NCBI RefSeq assembly: GCF_900105195.1
Contig: NZ_FNRX01000002.1
Coordinates: 4,650,001 to 4,714,000 of the forward strand
Direction of reading: 5' to 3'
From: Rhodococcus pyridinivorans
Lineage (GTDB): Bacteria; Actinomycetota; Actinomycetes; Mycobacteriales; Mycobacteriaceae
DNA: 64,000 bases
Below the pieces are notes generated by a model, which worked only from the letters and a program-made list of their open reading frames with translations, searched no databases and was not told the origin of the DNA. This document shows, one piece after another, positions 15,314 to 25,826 of the stretch. Position 1 is the stretch's first letter. The number at the start of each line of letters is the position of its first letter. A program made the position numbers and the translations under genes.

Positions 15314-16981
15314 TCACGAGGCGGGCAACGCATTTTTCTCGACGCGAACGACCAGGTCGGCGGCGGTATCCGCGGGCAGGCGGTGGGTGACCACCACGAC
15401 GGTGCGCTCGGGGCCGACCAAGCGTGCGTCGCGGTCCAGGAGGAGTCGCTGCATCAGGTCGGCGCTCTCGTCGTCGAGATGTTCCGTGGGTTCGTCGAGC
15501 AGCAGGATCCGTGCGGGCGACAGCAGAGCCCGGGCCAGCAGGAGGCGACGGCGCTGCCCACCGGAGACCGTGCGGGCTCCGGCCCCCAGGACGGTGTGGA
15601 CTCCCTGCGGGAGTCCGTCCACCCACTCCCCCAGCCCCACGGCGCCGAGGGCGGCCAGTGCCTCGTCCTCGTCCACGTCGCCCCGCGCGACACGCAGGTT
15701 CTCGAGGATCGACGTGTCGAACAGGTGGGCGTCCTCCGCGAAGAAGCCGATCTTGCGGCGCAGGGCCGCGGGATCGATGTCCGCGAGGTCGACACCGTCG
15801 AGCGTCACTACGCCTCCGCGTGGGGCGAGCAGACCCGCGAGCGTCATGAGCACGGTGGTCTTGCCGCTGCCGCTGCCGCCCACGATCGCGACGCGACAGC
15901 CCGGCCTCAGGTCGAGGTCGACCGGTTCCGTGGACGGTCCGCCGGGCCATCCGCCTCGCAGACCCACCGCACGTAGCCGGCCGGGTCCGTCGGCCGGTTC
16001 GATGCCGTGCGGCACCGTCCTGTCGGCGCGGTCGAGCATCTCCGTGATGCGACCGGCCGCCAGGCGTGCGCGGTTGAGGGTCTGCGCGGCTGCCGGGAGG
16101 ACGGCGGTGGCCTCGAACGCCGACAGCGGCAGCAGGACGAGGATGCCGAGTGTCGTCGGGCTCATGGCCGCCGGACCGGAGCCGAAGACGGCGATACCGA
16201 CGAGGAGCGCACCGAGCACACTCGCGCCGACCGCGAGGGGTGCGGCCGCGTCGGCGAACGCCGCGGGGACCGCGGAACGGTCGGTGGCACGGACGGAGGC
16301 GACATTCGCGGCGCGGGCCCGCCGGGTGATCGTGTCGAGCCGTCCCGCGACCCGCAGTTCCGCCGCGTGGTCCAGCACCGTGACCGCGTCCTCGGTGAAC
16401 CGGGTCCGTGCGGCGTTCGCATCGGCGTCCGCACGGGCCGCGGCGCGGGCGGACAGCCACGGTGCGAACAGTCCGGCAACGAGCAGCGCCGCGGCGAGGA
16501 CCGCGCCGGCAGCGGGAGCGATGACGGTGAGGGTCACGACCGCCGCGAGGGAGAGCACGGCCGCGACGGCGATGGGCACGAGTGCGCGCACCACGACGTC
16601 GCCGAGAGCGTCGACGTCGGCACCGGTGCGCGCGAGCAGGTCGCCGCGTCCCACGCCCAGGGCGGCGGCCGGGTCGCCGTCCGCGAGTCGCCGGTAGAGA
16701 TTCGCGCGGGCCGAGGTGGTGCCGCGCAGCGCGGTCTCGTGCGTTGCGAGTCGTTCGAAGTAGCGGAACAACCCGCGGGAGATTCCCAGCGCCCGCACCG
16801 CGACGACCGCGACGGTCAGGTCCAGGACGGGCGGCATCTCCCATGCCCGCACGATCAGCCACGCCGAGAGACCGGCGAGCAGCAGGGCACTGCCGAGGGT
16901 CGCGACACCGGCGAGGACGGCGAGCAGCACTCGGCGCGGCTCGAGCTCGAGCAGGGCCATCGCCCGGCGCAGATCCTTCAC
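15314..16981 (-). CDS. cydC: Cytochrome bd assembly ABC transporter CydC
   Basis: 555 aa. Half-transporter with six membrane helices and a C-terminal ATPase: Walker A GGSGSGKTT, signature VSGGQRRR, Walker B ILLLDEPTEHLD, H-loop THRLP. The CydDC heterodimer exports thiols or handles haem and is required for assembly of cytochrome bd oxidase. The frame is open into cydD upstream; GTG 16981 is chosen because it overlaps the cydD stop in a GTGA and gives the normal membrane start. Last gene of cydA-B-D-C. Confidence 0.93.
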   Translation of the reverse strand: MKDLRRAMALLELEPRRVLLAVLAGVATLGSALLLAGLSAWLIVRAWEMPPVLDLTVAVVAVRALGISRGLFRYFERLATHETALRGTTSARANLYRRLADGDPAAALGVGRGDLLARTGADVDALGDVVVRALVPIAVAAVLSLAAVVTLTVIAPAAGAVLAAALLVAGLFAPWLSARAAARADADANAARTRFTEDAVTVLDHAAELRVAGRLDTITRRARAANVASVRATDRSAVPAAFADAAAPLAVGASVLGALLVGIAVFGSGPAAMSPTTLGILVLLPLSAFEATAVLPAAAQTLNRARLAAGRITEMLDRADRTVPHGIEPADGPGRLRAVGLRGGWPGGPSTEPVDLDLRPGCRVAIVGGSGSGKTTVLMTLAGLLAPRGGVVTLDGVDLADIDPAALRRKIGFFAEDAHLFDTSILENLRVARGDVDEDEALAALGAVGLGEWVDGLPQGVHTVLGAGARTVSGGQRRRLLLARALLSPARILLLDEPTEHLDDESADLMQRLLLDRDARLVGPERTVVVVTHRLPADTAADLVVRVEKNALPAS

Positions 16982-18705
16982 CGGGACACCTCCGTCGGTG
17001 CTGCGTGGACGGTGACGACCTCGTCCGCGATGGCGAGCAGGGTGGGGCGATGCGCCACGACCACCACGGTGCGGCCGGCCGCGGCGAGCCCGCGCAGCGT
17101 GGACAGGACGGTGGCCTCGGTGTCCTCGTCGAGGTGGGCCGTGGGTTCGTCGAGCAGCAGGACCGGGCGCGGGGAGGCGAGGGTGCGGGTGAGCGCCAGT
17201 CGCTGACGTTGGCCGAGCGACAGGCCCGTGCCGCCGGCCCCCACGACGGTCCGCCAGCCGTCCGGGAGTTCGGCGAGCACGCTGTCGAAGCCGGTGGCGG
17301 CGCAGACGTCGTCGAGTTCGGTGGCCTCCGGGTCGACACCGGTGAGTCGCAGATTGTCGGCGAGCGTGCCCGGCAGCAGCACCGGCCGCTGCGGAAGCCA
17401 CGCCATCTGCGACCACCAGTTCTCGTCGCCCGCGACGGGACGTCCGTCGACGGTGACGGTCCCCTCGCTCGGCTCGGCGAGCCCGAGCAGCGCCAGCAGG
17501 GCGGTGGACTTGCCGGCCCCGTTGGCGCCGGTGAACGCGGTGATCCGGCCGGGACGGCAGATCGCGTCGAGCCGGTGCGGGGCGCAACCGTCGCGGCCGG
17601 GCACGGAGACGCCGTCGAAGACGATCTCGCAGTTCGCGACCCGGTCGGTGCCGATCGTGTCCGTGGAGGTGCGACGCGAGGAGGCGCGGCGAGAGGAGGC
17701 GGCGTCCGGCACCGAGTCGAGCACGGCGAATGCCTTGTCGGCCGCCGCCATCCCGTCCTCGGCGGCGTGGAACTTGCTGCCGACGGTGCGCAGCGGGAGG
17801 TAGGCCTCCGGCGCGAGGATCAACGCGATGATGCCGGCTTCGAGGGGCATGGATCCGTAGACGAGGCGCATACCGATGCTCACGGCGACGAGGGCGACGG
17901 ACAGCGTCGCGAGGAATTCGAGGACCGTGCCGGACAGGAAGGCCACGCGCAGGGCCGACATCGTAGTCGCGCGATGCTCGTCGCCGAGTTCGCGCACGCG
18001 ATCGGCGGGCCCCTTCTCACGACCGAGGGCGCGCAGTGTGGGAAGACCCGCGAGGAGGTCGAGCAGTTGTGACGACAGTGTCGTCATCGCGCGCAGGGTG
18101 CGGTCGGCCTTGCCTTTGGTGAGCAGGCCGATGAGGATCATGAAGATCGGGATGAGCGGCAGCGTGATCACGACGATGACCGCCGAGGTGAGGTCGTGCA
18201 GGGCGATCACGACGATCGTCACCGGGGTGAGGATCACGGCCAGCAGCAGCGCCGGCAGATAGCCGGTGAGATATTCCTTCAGCCCGTCGAGTCCGCGGGT
18301 GAGAACCACCGCGATCTCGTCGCGTCGCGGGTCGAGTTCGCGCGGGGGCAGATTCGCCGCGGAATCGAGGACCTCGTGTTCGAGTTCGGCGACCACGCGG
18401 GTCGCGGACCGGTGCGCGTACCGCGACTGCAGCCACGTCACCGCGACCCGCACGACGATCGCCACCGCGAGGATCGCCAGTTCGGTCGTCCAGTCGCCGA
18501 CGGACCGGGCGTCGGTGGTGATGACGCCCGCGAGGACCCGTCCGATCATGAGTGCGGTGACGACGACCATCACGACATCGACCACCGAGGTGACCACGGT
18601 CAGGACGAGATATCCGCGGGCTGCGGCCGAGTAGCGCCACAACCGCGGGTCCACCGGCCCCCGCCGACGCGCGGGCGCGTCGGCGGGGGCTGCGGACTGC
18701 GTCAT
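16978..18705 (-). CDS. cydD: Cytochrome bd assembly ABC transporter CydD
   Basis: 575 aa. Six-helix membrane domain followed by an ATPase with Walker A GANGAGKST, signature LSLGQRQR and Walker B VLLLDEPTAHLD. The ASPRPVLLLDEPTAHLDEDT segment is typical of CydD. Partner of CydC in export needed for bd oxidase maturation. ATG 18705 lies 2 nt after the cydB stop. An insertion with repeated Arg-Arg/Ser (SSRRASSRRTSTD) joins the membrane and ATPase domains, a likely flexible linker. Confidence 0.93.
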   Translation of the reverse strand: MTQSAAPADAPARRRGPVDPRLWRYSAAARGYLVLTVVTSVVDVVMVVVTALMIGRVLAGVITTDARSVGDWTTELAILAVAIVVRVAVTWLQSRYAHRSATRVVAELEHEVLDSAANLPPRELDPRRDEIAVVLTRGLDGLKEYLTGYLPALLLAVILTPVTIVVIALHDLTSAVIVVITLPLIPIFMILIGLLTKGKADRTLRAMTTLSSQLLDLLAGLPTLRALGREKGPADRVRELGDEHRATTMSALRVAFLSGTVLEFLATLSVALVAVSIGMRLVYGSMPLEAGIIALILAPEAYLPLRTVGSKFHAAEDGMAAADKAFAVLDSVPDAASSRRASSRRTSTDTIGTDRVANCEIVFDGVSVPGRDGCAPHRLDAICRPGRITAFTGANGAGKSTALLALLGLAEPSEGTVTVDGRPVAGDENWWSQMAWLPQRPVLLPGTLADNLRLTGVDPEATELDDVCAATGFDSVLAELPDGWRTVVGAGGTGLSLGQRQRLALTRTLASPRPVLLLDEPTAHLDEDTEATVLSTLRGLAAAGRTVVVVAHRPTLLAIADEVVTVHAAPTEVSR

Positions 18706-18707
18706 GC

Positions 18708-19745
<1,038 letters not shown>

Positions 19746-19757
19746 GTCCGCCCACTC

Positions 19758-21257
19758 CTAGTACGCGAAGGACAGCTGTTTCGGCTGCGTGTCGTCGGTG
19801 TCGTCGTCGGAGCCCGGCGGTTGCGCGTCGTGCTCCTGCGGGCCTTCCATCGCGTACTTGCGGATGAGCCAGAACCACACCACGCCGAGCGCTGCGTAGA
19901 CGAGGGTGAAGGCGATCAGCGAGGTGAGCACCGTTCCTGCCGCATGATCGGAGACACCCTGGTCGACGGTGAGCCGGATCATGTCCACGCCCGTGGGATT
20001 CGGATGCACCACCCAGGGCTGCCGGCCCATCTCGGTGAAGATCCAGCCCGCACTGTTGGCGAGGAAGGGCGTGGGGATCGCGACGAGCGACAGCGTCGAG
20101 AACCACCTCTGGTCGGGCACCCGGCCGCCGCGGGTGACCCACAGCCCGGCCAGGGCCAGGGCCGCGGAACCGGCGGCGAGGCCGATCATCGCGCGGAACG
20201 ACCAGTAGGTGACGAACAGGTTGGGCTTGTAGTTGCCGGGGCCGAATTGCTGTTCGTACTGCGCCTGCAGGTCCTCGACGCCCTGGAGGGTCACGCCGCT
20301 GAACTCGCCCTGCGCGAGGAAGGACAGCACGTAGGGCACGTCGAGGACGTGGATCACGCCGTCGCAGTCGTTGTGCGTGCCGATCGTGAGGATCGAGAAG
20401 TTGGGGTCGGTCTCGGTGTGGCACAGCGACTCGGCCGAGGCCATCTTCATCGGTTGCTGCTCGAACATGAGCTTGGCCTGGACGTCACCGGTGACGAACA
20501 ACCCGATGCCCGAGATGATCATGACCATCAGGCCGAGGCGGGTCGCGGGGCGGAACAGTCCGCGGGCGTCGTTCTCGAGGCGCTGGGCCTCCTCGGGTTC
20601 CGAGGTGCGGATCTCGGCGGCGCGTCGCATGTTGCGGACCATCCACCAGCCACCGATGCCGGCGACGAAGGTTGCGGCGGTGAGGAATCCGCCGGCGACC
20701 GCGTGGGGGAAGGCTGCGAGCGCGGTGTTGTTGGTGAGCAGTTCCCAGATGCTCGTCAGCTCGGCGCGGCCGGTCTCGGGGTTGTAGGTGGCCCCGACGG
20801 GATGCTGCATGAACGAGTTCGCCGCGATGATGAAGAAGGCGGAGGCGTTCACGCCGATCGCGACGAGCCAGATGGTCGCGAGGTGCACGAGTTTCGGCAG
20901 GCGCGTCCAGCCGAAGATCCACAGGCCGAGGAAGGTCGACTCCATGAAGAAGGCGACGAGACCTTCGAGGGCGAGGGGTGCGCCGAAGACGTCGCCGACG
21001 AAGCGGGAGTACTCGCTCCAGTTCATGCCGAATTGGAATTCCTGCACGATGCCGGTCGCGACACCGAGCGCGAAGTTGATCAGGAACATCTTCCCGAAGA
21101 ACTTCGTGAGGCGGTACCAGTGATCCTTGCCGGTGACCACCCACATCGTCTGCATGATCGCGACGAGCGGCGCGAGGCCGATCGTCAACGGCACGAGGAT
21201 GAAGTGATACACCGTCGTGATCCCGAACTGCCACCGGGACAGATCCAAGACGTCCAT
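19758..21257 (-). CDS. cydA: Cytochrome bd quinol oxidase subunit I
   Basis: 499 aa. Holds haems b558, b595 and d. His18 (TTVYHFILVPL) is the axial ligand of the high-spin haem; the quinol loop EQQPMKMASAESL and the GRQPW motif (EMGRQPWVVHP) are present. The quinol loop is of the short type, as in other actinobacteria. ATG 21257 has GGAG five bases upstream; an earlier GTG at 21263 is less likely. First gene of the cydABDC operon. The upstream gap (21258-21498) holds palindromes that may be operators. Confidence 0.96.
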   Translation of the reverse strand: MDVLDLSRWQFGITTVYHFILVPLTIGLAPLVAIMQTMWVVTGKDHWYRLTKFFGKMFLINFALGVATGIVQEFQFGMNWSEYSRFVGDVFGAPLALEGLVAFFMESTFLGLWIFGWTRLPKLVHLATIWLVAIGVNASAFFIIAANSFMQHPVGATYNPETGRAELTSIWELLTNNTALAAFPHAVAGGFLTAATFVAGIGGWWMVRNMRRAAEIRTSEPEEAQRLENDARGLFRPATRLGLMVMIISGIGLFVTGDVQAKLMFEQQPMKMASAESLCHTETDPNFSILTIGTHNDCDGVIHVLDVPYVLSFLAQGEFSGVTLQGVEDLQAQYEQQFGPGNYKPNLFVTYWSFRAMIGLAAGSAALALAGLWVTRGGRVPDQRWFSTLSLVAIPTPFLANSAGWIFTEMGRQPWVVHPNPTGVDMIRLTVDQGVSDHAAGTVLTSLIAFTLVYAALGVVWFWLIRKYAMEGPQEHDAQPPGSDDDTDDTQPKQLSFAY

Positions 21258-21357
21258 TGCCACTCCGAGTGAGGCCCGGTCGATACGGAGATCCGGAGCG
21301 GGGCCGACGCTGCGGTTCTCGTTCGCGAAGACACGCCGGTAGTACTGCTCCGGCCTT

Positions 21358-21378
21358 GCTACTACCGAATGTAGTAGC
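21358..21378 (-). promoter_or_regulatory. Palindromic operator candidate in the cydA promoter
   Basis: GCTACTAC-CGAAT-GTAGTAGC, perfect 8-bp arms, about 100 bp before cydA. On the minus strand a -10-like TACATT lies inside it, so bound protein would block RNA polymerase. The regulator is unknown. A second perfect palindrome, GTGTCG-CC-CGACAC, is at 21403-21416. Confidence 0.5.
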
Positions 21379-21498
21379 GATTGCGCGAAGTGGGACAGGT
21401 TCGTGTCGCCCGACACATCGGACTCACGTCACATCGGATACGGATCACCCGCGGGGGCACACCCGCCGCCACTCAGGAAGCTGCATCGACCGATTCGC

Positions 21499-22353
21499 TC
21501 ACGAAGCGGCGTCGACCGCCTCGTCGACGAGGCCTTCGATCTCGCCCTCCTGGACCCGCGAGACCAGCGCGTGCCCGTTGAGGGTGTGCACCCGCACCGC
21601 GAGCGCCACGCTGGAGATCAGCCAGAGACCGTCGGCGACGACGAGATCCGCCGGGCGCAGCGGCTCGTACCGGACCGTGAAGTCCCGCTCCCCCGCCAGG
21701 TCGAACAGTGCCTGCTGCGTGGTGCCGGGGAGGATCCCCTGCTCCGGCGGCGGAGTGAGCAATGTCCGGCCACGCGCGACGAGCACCGTCGACCGCGGAC
21801 CCTCGAGCACGTAGCCCTCGGCACTGACGAAGATCACGTCGTCGGCGCCGACCGACTCGGCGTGACGCAGTGCCGCCATGTTCGTCGCGTACGACAGCGT
21901 CTTGGCACCGAGGAGCTGCCACGGCGCCTTCTGCGCCAGATCGGTCGAAAAACCCCGTTCGAGGGTCACCACGGACACGCCGTCGCGCCGTGCGATGCCG
22001 ACGCGCTCGGCCACCGGCGTCAGGAGCAGGAAGGCCGTCGGCGTGTCGGCGCCCTCACGACCACGCGTGTAGACCAGGCGCAGCACGCCCTCCTGCTCGG
22101 CGCCCCACTGTTCGAGTGCCACGTCGACGGCGAGCCGCCAGTCGTCGCGATCGGGTTCGGGCAACTGTGCGGCGGCCGCGGACGCCGCGAGCCGGGCGAG
22201 ATGCAGTTCGAGCGCACGCGCCCGGCCGCCTCGCACGAGCAACGTCTCGAACACCCCGTCGCCACGAAGAACACCGAAATCGTCGGCGTGCAGAAGGGGT
22301 GCGTCCGCATCCCTCACCTCGCCGTCCAGCGTCACCAGCACCCGCTCAGCCAT
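21499..22353 (-). CDS. Aminotransferase class IV / aminodeoxychorismate lyase-like
   Basis: 284 aa fold-type IV PLP enzyme. Lys151 (LLGAKTLSYATNMAAL) is the Schiff-base lysine; EGYVLEGPRSTVLVARG and GILPGTTQQALFDLA are PLP phosphate contacts. Best match in size and sequence is 4-amino-4-deoxychorismate lyase (PabC, makes p-aminobenzoate for folate), but branched-chain or D-amino acid transaminase relatives cannot be excluded by eye. Located as Rv0812, divergent from ygfZ; the YgfZ protein itself binds folate, which supports the PabC reading. ATG 22353. Confidence 0.85.
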   Translation of the reverse strand: MAERVLVTLDGEVRDADAPLLHADDFGVLRGDGVFETLLVRGGRARALELHLARLAASAAAAQLPEPDRDDWRLAVDVALEQWGAEQEGVLRLVYTRGREGADTPTAFLLLTPVAERVGIARRDGVSVVTLERGFSTDLAQKAPWQLLGAKTLSYATNMAALRHAESVGADDVIFVSAEGYVLEGPRSTVLVARGRTLLTPPPEQGILPGTTQQALFDLAGERDFTVRYEPLRPADLVVADGLWLISSVALAVRVHTLNGHALVSRVQEGEIEGLVDEAVDAAS

Positions 22354-22397
22354 GGCGCTCAGCCTAGCCACTGGCAGACCTGTCGGCCGGTTCCCCA

Positions 22398-22403
22398 TAG
22401 ACT
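22398..22403 (+). promoter_or_regulatory. -10 element of ygfZ (leaderless)
   Basis: TAGACT ends 6 nt before the GTG at 22410; no ribosome site precedes the GTG. Confidence 0.65.
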
Positions 22404-22409
22404 GGTGTC

Positions 22410-23540
22410 GTGACCGAGTCTCCGATCGTGTCCGAAAGCGCCCTTCTCGCACTTCCCGGCGCAGTCGCCTCGCCTTCCGGCGGGCCCGATGCCGGACTTC
22501 CCTGGCATTACGGCGACCCGCTCGGCGAGCAACGTGCCGCCGCCACGTCCGCCGCCGTGGTCGACCGTTCCACCCGCTTCGTCCTCGCTGTTCCGGGCGA
22601 CGAACGCCTGAGCTGGCTGCACACCATTTCCAGCCAGCACATCGCGTCGCTCCCGAACGGCACCTCCGCCGAGAACCTGAGCCTCGACGCGAACGGCCGC
22701 GTCGAACACCACTTCGTGCAGACCGACCTCGACGGCGTGACGTGGATCGACACCGAAGCCGACCGCGGACCCGACCTGCTGGCCTTCCTGAAGAAGATGG
22801 TGTTCTGGGCGAAGGCAGAACCCCGCGACGGCAACGAACTCGCGGTCCTGAGCCTCCTCGGGCCGGACGCCGGCAGCCCCGCCGTGCTCGCCGTGCTCGG
22901 GATCGACGCGCTGCCGGCCGAACCCTATGCCGCCGTCGCCCTGCCCGCCGGTGGCTTCGTCCGCCGCATGCCGTGGCCCACCGAGCACTCCTTCGACCTC
23001 CTGGTGCCACGCGAGTCGCTCACCGCGATCTTCACCGCCCTGCGGGACGCCGGCGCGCGTCCGGCCGGCAGCTGGGCGTTCGAGGCCCTGCGCGTCGAAG
23101 CGGTCCGTCCCCGGATCGGTGTCGACACCGACGAGCGCACCATCCCCCACGAGGCCCGCTGGGTCGGCGGACCCGAGCAGTACGGCGCCGTCCACCTCGA
23201 CAAGGGCTGCTACCGCGGTCAGGAGACCGTCGCGCGGGTCCACAACCTCGGCAAGCCCCCGCGACATCTCGTCCTTCTCCATCTCGACGGCTCGGCCGAC
23301 GGACGACCCGAGACGGGCGACGACATCACCGCCGGAGGTCGCGCGGTCGGACGCATCGGCACGATCGTCGACCATCACGAACTCGGGCCGATCGCGCTTG
23401 CGCTCGTCAAGCGCACCATCACGCCCGACACGGCCCTCGTCGCAGGACCGTGCGCGGCGTCCATCGACCCCGACTCCATCCCTCCCGACGACGGCATCCA
23501 GGCAGGAAGGGCGGCGGTCGACCGATTGCGCGGCCGGTGA
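22410..23540 (+). CDS. ygfZ: Folate-binding protein YgfZ (iron-sulfur cluster repair)
   Basis: 376 aa. GcvT-like tetrahydrofolate-binding fold and the signature KGCYRGQE at residues 265-272, whose Cys defines the YgfZ/IBA57 family. These proteins help build or repair certain 4Fe-4S enzymes. GTG 22410 is the probable RNA 5' end. Stop overlaps the MOSC gene in GTGA, forming a ygfZ-MOSC-asparaginase operon in which all junctions overlap. Confidence 0.93.
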   Translation: MTESPIVSESALLALPGAVASPSGGPDAGLPWHYGDPLGEQRAAATSAAVVDRSTRFVLAVPGDERLSWLHTISSQHIASLPNGTSAENLSLDANGRVEHHFVQTDLDGVTWIDTEADRGPDLLAFLKKMVFWAKAEPRDGNELAVLSLLGPDAGSPAVLAVLGIDALPAEPYAAVALPAGGFVRRMPWPTEHSFDLLVPRESLTAIFTALRDAGARPAGSWAFEALRVEAVRPRIGVDTDERTIPHEARWVGGPEQYGAVHLDKGCYRGQETVARVHNLGKPPRHLVLLHLDGSADGRPETGDDITAGGRAVGRIGTIVDHHELGPIALALVKRTITPDTALVAGPCAASIDPDSIPPDDGIQAGRAAVDRLRGR

Positions 23541-24238
23541 CCGCCGAGACGGCCGGCACGCGGCCGGCGTCGGGGACCGTCGCAGCGGTCTGCGTCGTGC
23601 ACACGCTGCACGAGACCGGACTGCGGCGTAATCCCGTCACCGCGATCGACAAGCGTCCCGTCGACGGGCCGGTGCACGTCGGCGAGCTCGGCTTGACCGG
23701 CGACCGCCAGTGCGACACCGCCAACCACGGCGGCGTCCACAAGGCCGTCTACGCCTTCTCTCAGGACGAGTCGCGCCGCTGGGGCACCGAACTCGACCGG
23801 GAACTGCCCATCGGTTGGTTCGGCGAGAATCTGCACGTCGCCGGGTTCTCCCCCACCGACGCCGTCATCGGCGAGCGGTGGCGCGTCGGCGACGGCGGTC
23901 TGCTCCTCGAGGTGACCGGCCCCCGTACCCCTTGCCGCACCTTCGCGATCCGTTCGGAGGAGGGCGACTGGGCCACCCGGTTCGTCGCTCGCGGCGATTG
24001 CGGCGCGTACCTGAAGGTGATCTCCGAGGGACCGGTGGCCGCGGGCGACCGCATCGTCGTCGAGCACGTCCCCTCCCACGCGGCCACGGTGCGCGATCTG
24101 TTCACCGGGCAGGGCCACGAGCGGGTCGCCGCGATGCTCGAGCAGCAGGCCGACATCGCTCCCAGCGTCGCCGACAAGGCCCGCCGCCTCGCCGGACGAC
24201 CACAGGAGGGGCGGGCACGGAAGGGAGAGAGTCGTTGA
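23537..24238 (+). CDS. MOSC domain protein (YiiM-like)
   Basis: 233 aa. MOSC fold with GLTGDRQCDTANHGGVHKAV and the conserved sulfur-carrying Cys in GPRTPCRTFA, plus a C-terminal helical extension as in YiiM, which reduces N-hydroxylated compounds with a molybdenum cofactor. Possible roles are molybdenum-cofactor-dependent reduction or sulfur transfer. GTG 23537 overlaps the ygfZ stop by 4 nt. Confidence 0.88.
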   Translation: MTAETAGTRPASGTVAAVCVVHTLHETGLRRNPVTAIDKRPVDGPVHVGELGLTGDRQCDTANHGGVHKAVYAFSQDESRRWGTELDRELPIGWFGENLHVAGFSPTDAVIGERWRVGDGGLLLEVTGPRTPCRTFAIRSEEGDWATRFVARGDCGAYLKVISEGPVAAGDRIVVEHVPSHAATVRDLFTGQGHERVAAMLEQQADIAPSVADKARRLAGRPQEGRARKGESR

Positions 24239-25215
24239 GCGTCGAACTGGTCGAGGTGGTGCGCTCGGGCTTCCGGGAGTGCATCCACCGCGGCTCGCTG
24301 ATCGTTCTGGACCCGGACGGCGAGGTCCTCGTCTCGCTGGGCGAGGTGCACACGCCGATCTATCCGCGGTCGTCGAACAAGCCGATGCAGGCGGTCGCGC
24401 TGCTGCGCGCCGGCTTCGTCCCCCGCGACTCCGCCGAACTCGCGATCGCCACGGCGTCGCACGAAGGTGAGGCCGACCACGTGGAGGCCGTCGAGCGGAT
24501 CCTGTCCGGTGCCGGTTTCACCGAGAAGGACCTGCGCTGCCCGACGGATCTGCCCGGCAACGAACTCACCCGCGCCGAGGTGCTCGCCGCCGGACGCACG
24601 CCGCGGTCGATCTACATGAACTGCTCGGGCAAGCACGCGGCGATGCTCGCGGCGTGCGCGGCGAACGGCTGGGACACCGACGGCTACACCGACGCCGGCC
24701 ACCCGCTGCAGCAGCTGGTGACCGAGACGATCCTCGAACTGACCGGCGACATCGAGGACACCGATCTCGGAATCGACGGCTGTGGTCTGCCGATCGTGCC
24801 CGTCCCCCTGTTCAATCTCGCCCGCGCCTACTCGCGGCTCGCGACGGCGGAGGTCGGCACGCCCGAGCGCGCCGTCGCCGACGCGGTGCGCGAGCATCCG
24901 TTCCTGATCTCCGGCACCGGCAAGGACGATCTGAAGCTCATGCGCGCGGTGGGCGGTCTGCTGTGCAAGGCGGGCGCCGACGGGATCCACGCCGGCGCGC
25001 TGCCGGACGGCACATCTTTCGCCTTCAAGATCGACGACGGGCACGAGCGGGCACGCCTCCCGCTCACCGCGGCCCTGCTCCACCGCCTCGGAGCGGGTGC
25101 CGCCGCGAACGCCGCGACCTTCGATTCCGAACGGCTGGCGGTGCTCTCGTCGGCACCGGTCTTCGGTGGTGGCGTGCGAGTCGGCACCGTCCGGGCCGTC
25201 CCGGGGGTGTTCTGA
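24235..25215 (+). CDS. Asparaginase II family protein (PF06089 type)
   Basis: 326 aa. Starts with TTG at 24235, overlapping the MOSC stop as TTGA and preceded by GGGAGAG. Family landmarks: IYPRSSNKPMQAVALLRAG, ATASHEGEADHVEAV, YMNCSGKHAAMLAAC, GIDGCGLPIVPVPLF. This family has Ser/Lys catalytic residues of the beta-lactamase-like type (SxxK in SSNK) and is annotated as L-asparaginase II; direct activity has seldom been shown. Cytoplasmic, no signal peptide. Confidence 0.88.
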   Translation: MSVELVEVVRSGFRECIHRGSLIVLDPDGEVLVSLGEVHTPIYPRSSNKPMQAVALLRAGFVPRDSAELAIATASHEGEADHVEAVERILSGAGFTEKDLRCPTDLPGNELTRAEVLAAGRTPRSIYMNCSGKHAAMLAACAANGWDTDGYTDAGHPLQQLVTETILELTGDIEDTDLGIDGCGLPIVPVPLFNLARAYSRLATAEVGTPERAVADAVREHPFLISGTGKDDLKLMRAVGGLLCKAGADGIHAGALPDGTSFAFKIDDGHERARLPLTAALLHRLGAGAAANAATFDSERLAVLSSAPVFGGGVRVGTVRAVPGVF

Positions 25216-25409
25216 AGGGCATCTCTATCACATTTCAACAGCATTCATGCAGGTCGGGTCGTTATGAGGCGTAACGGACACCGGCCCAGCCGGGTGTGTG
25301 GAGGCGCAACCGAAGTTTCCACGCTAAAGTGGGCGTCAGGAAAATACTCAACACACCGGGGCCGCCACTTTTCCCCAGGCCGCCCCGTCAAAGCGCGAGG
25401 GGGTTGGCC

Positions 25410-25601
25410 ATGGGCCGCGGCCGGGCTAAGGCAAAGCAGACCAAGGTTGCACGGCAACTCAAGTACAGCTCGCCGTCCACCGACTTCGAGAGCCTCCAGC
25501 GAGAGCTGTCTGGCGGAGCAACCAACTCGCAGCGGGACGAAGTCTTCGCCGAGCAACGTTCCGGTTGGGACGACGACTACGACGACGACTGGCGTCGCTG
25601 A
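25410..25601 (+). CDS. DUF3073 small basic/acidic protein
   Basis: 63 aa, starting MGRGRAKAKQTKVARQLKYS with an acidic tail WDDDYDDDW. Conserved across actinobacteria (Rv0810c); unknown function. The basic first half and acidic second half suggest nucleic acid or ribosome contact, as an inference only. ATG 25410 has GAGGGGG seven bases upstream. A possible -10 TAAAGT lies at about 25324-25329, and two strong hairpins follow the gene. Confidence 0.85.
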   Translation: MGRGRAKAKQTKVARQLKYSSPSTDFESLQRELSGGATNSQRDEVFAEQRSGWDDDYDDDWRR

Positions 25602-25615
25602 CCTGATATCACTCT

Positions 25616-25657
25616 CCGACGGAGGGGGAGGCCGACTTTCGGCTCCCCCTCCGTCGG
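25616..25657 (+). terminator. Terminator of the DUF3073 gene
   Basis: 15-bp outer stem (25616-25630 / 25643-25657) plus a 4-bp inner stem, one bulged G and a 3-nt loop, 15 nt after the stop codon. Confidence 0.82.
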
Positions 25658-25756
25658 TGGTGTGGTCGGCGTTCGACGCGAGGCCGGACGGCGCTCGTCA
25701 CCGTCCGCAGCCTTCGAGCCTGTGACTTCCGAGTTCACAACACGGCAGTAGCCGAG

Positions 25757-25793
25757 AGGCCGGTTCCCCCATTCATCCTGGGGGAACCGGCCT
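25757..25793. terminator. Terminator downstream of purM (bidirectional)
   Basis: 14-bp perfect stem AGGCCGGTTCCCCC (25757-25770) / 25780-25793, 9-nt loop, TTT on the plus side. Lies between the convergent DUF3073 and purM genes. Confidence 0.85.
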
Positions 25794-25826
25794 TTCGTCG
25801 TGTTCGCGTCGGGCGACGCGCGCCCG

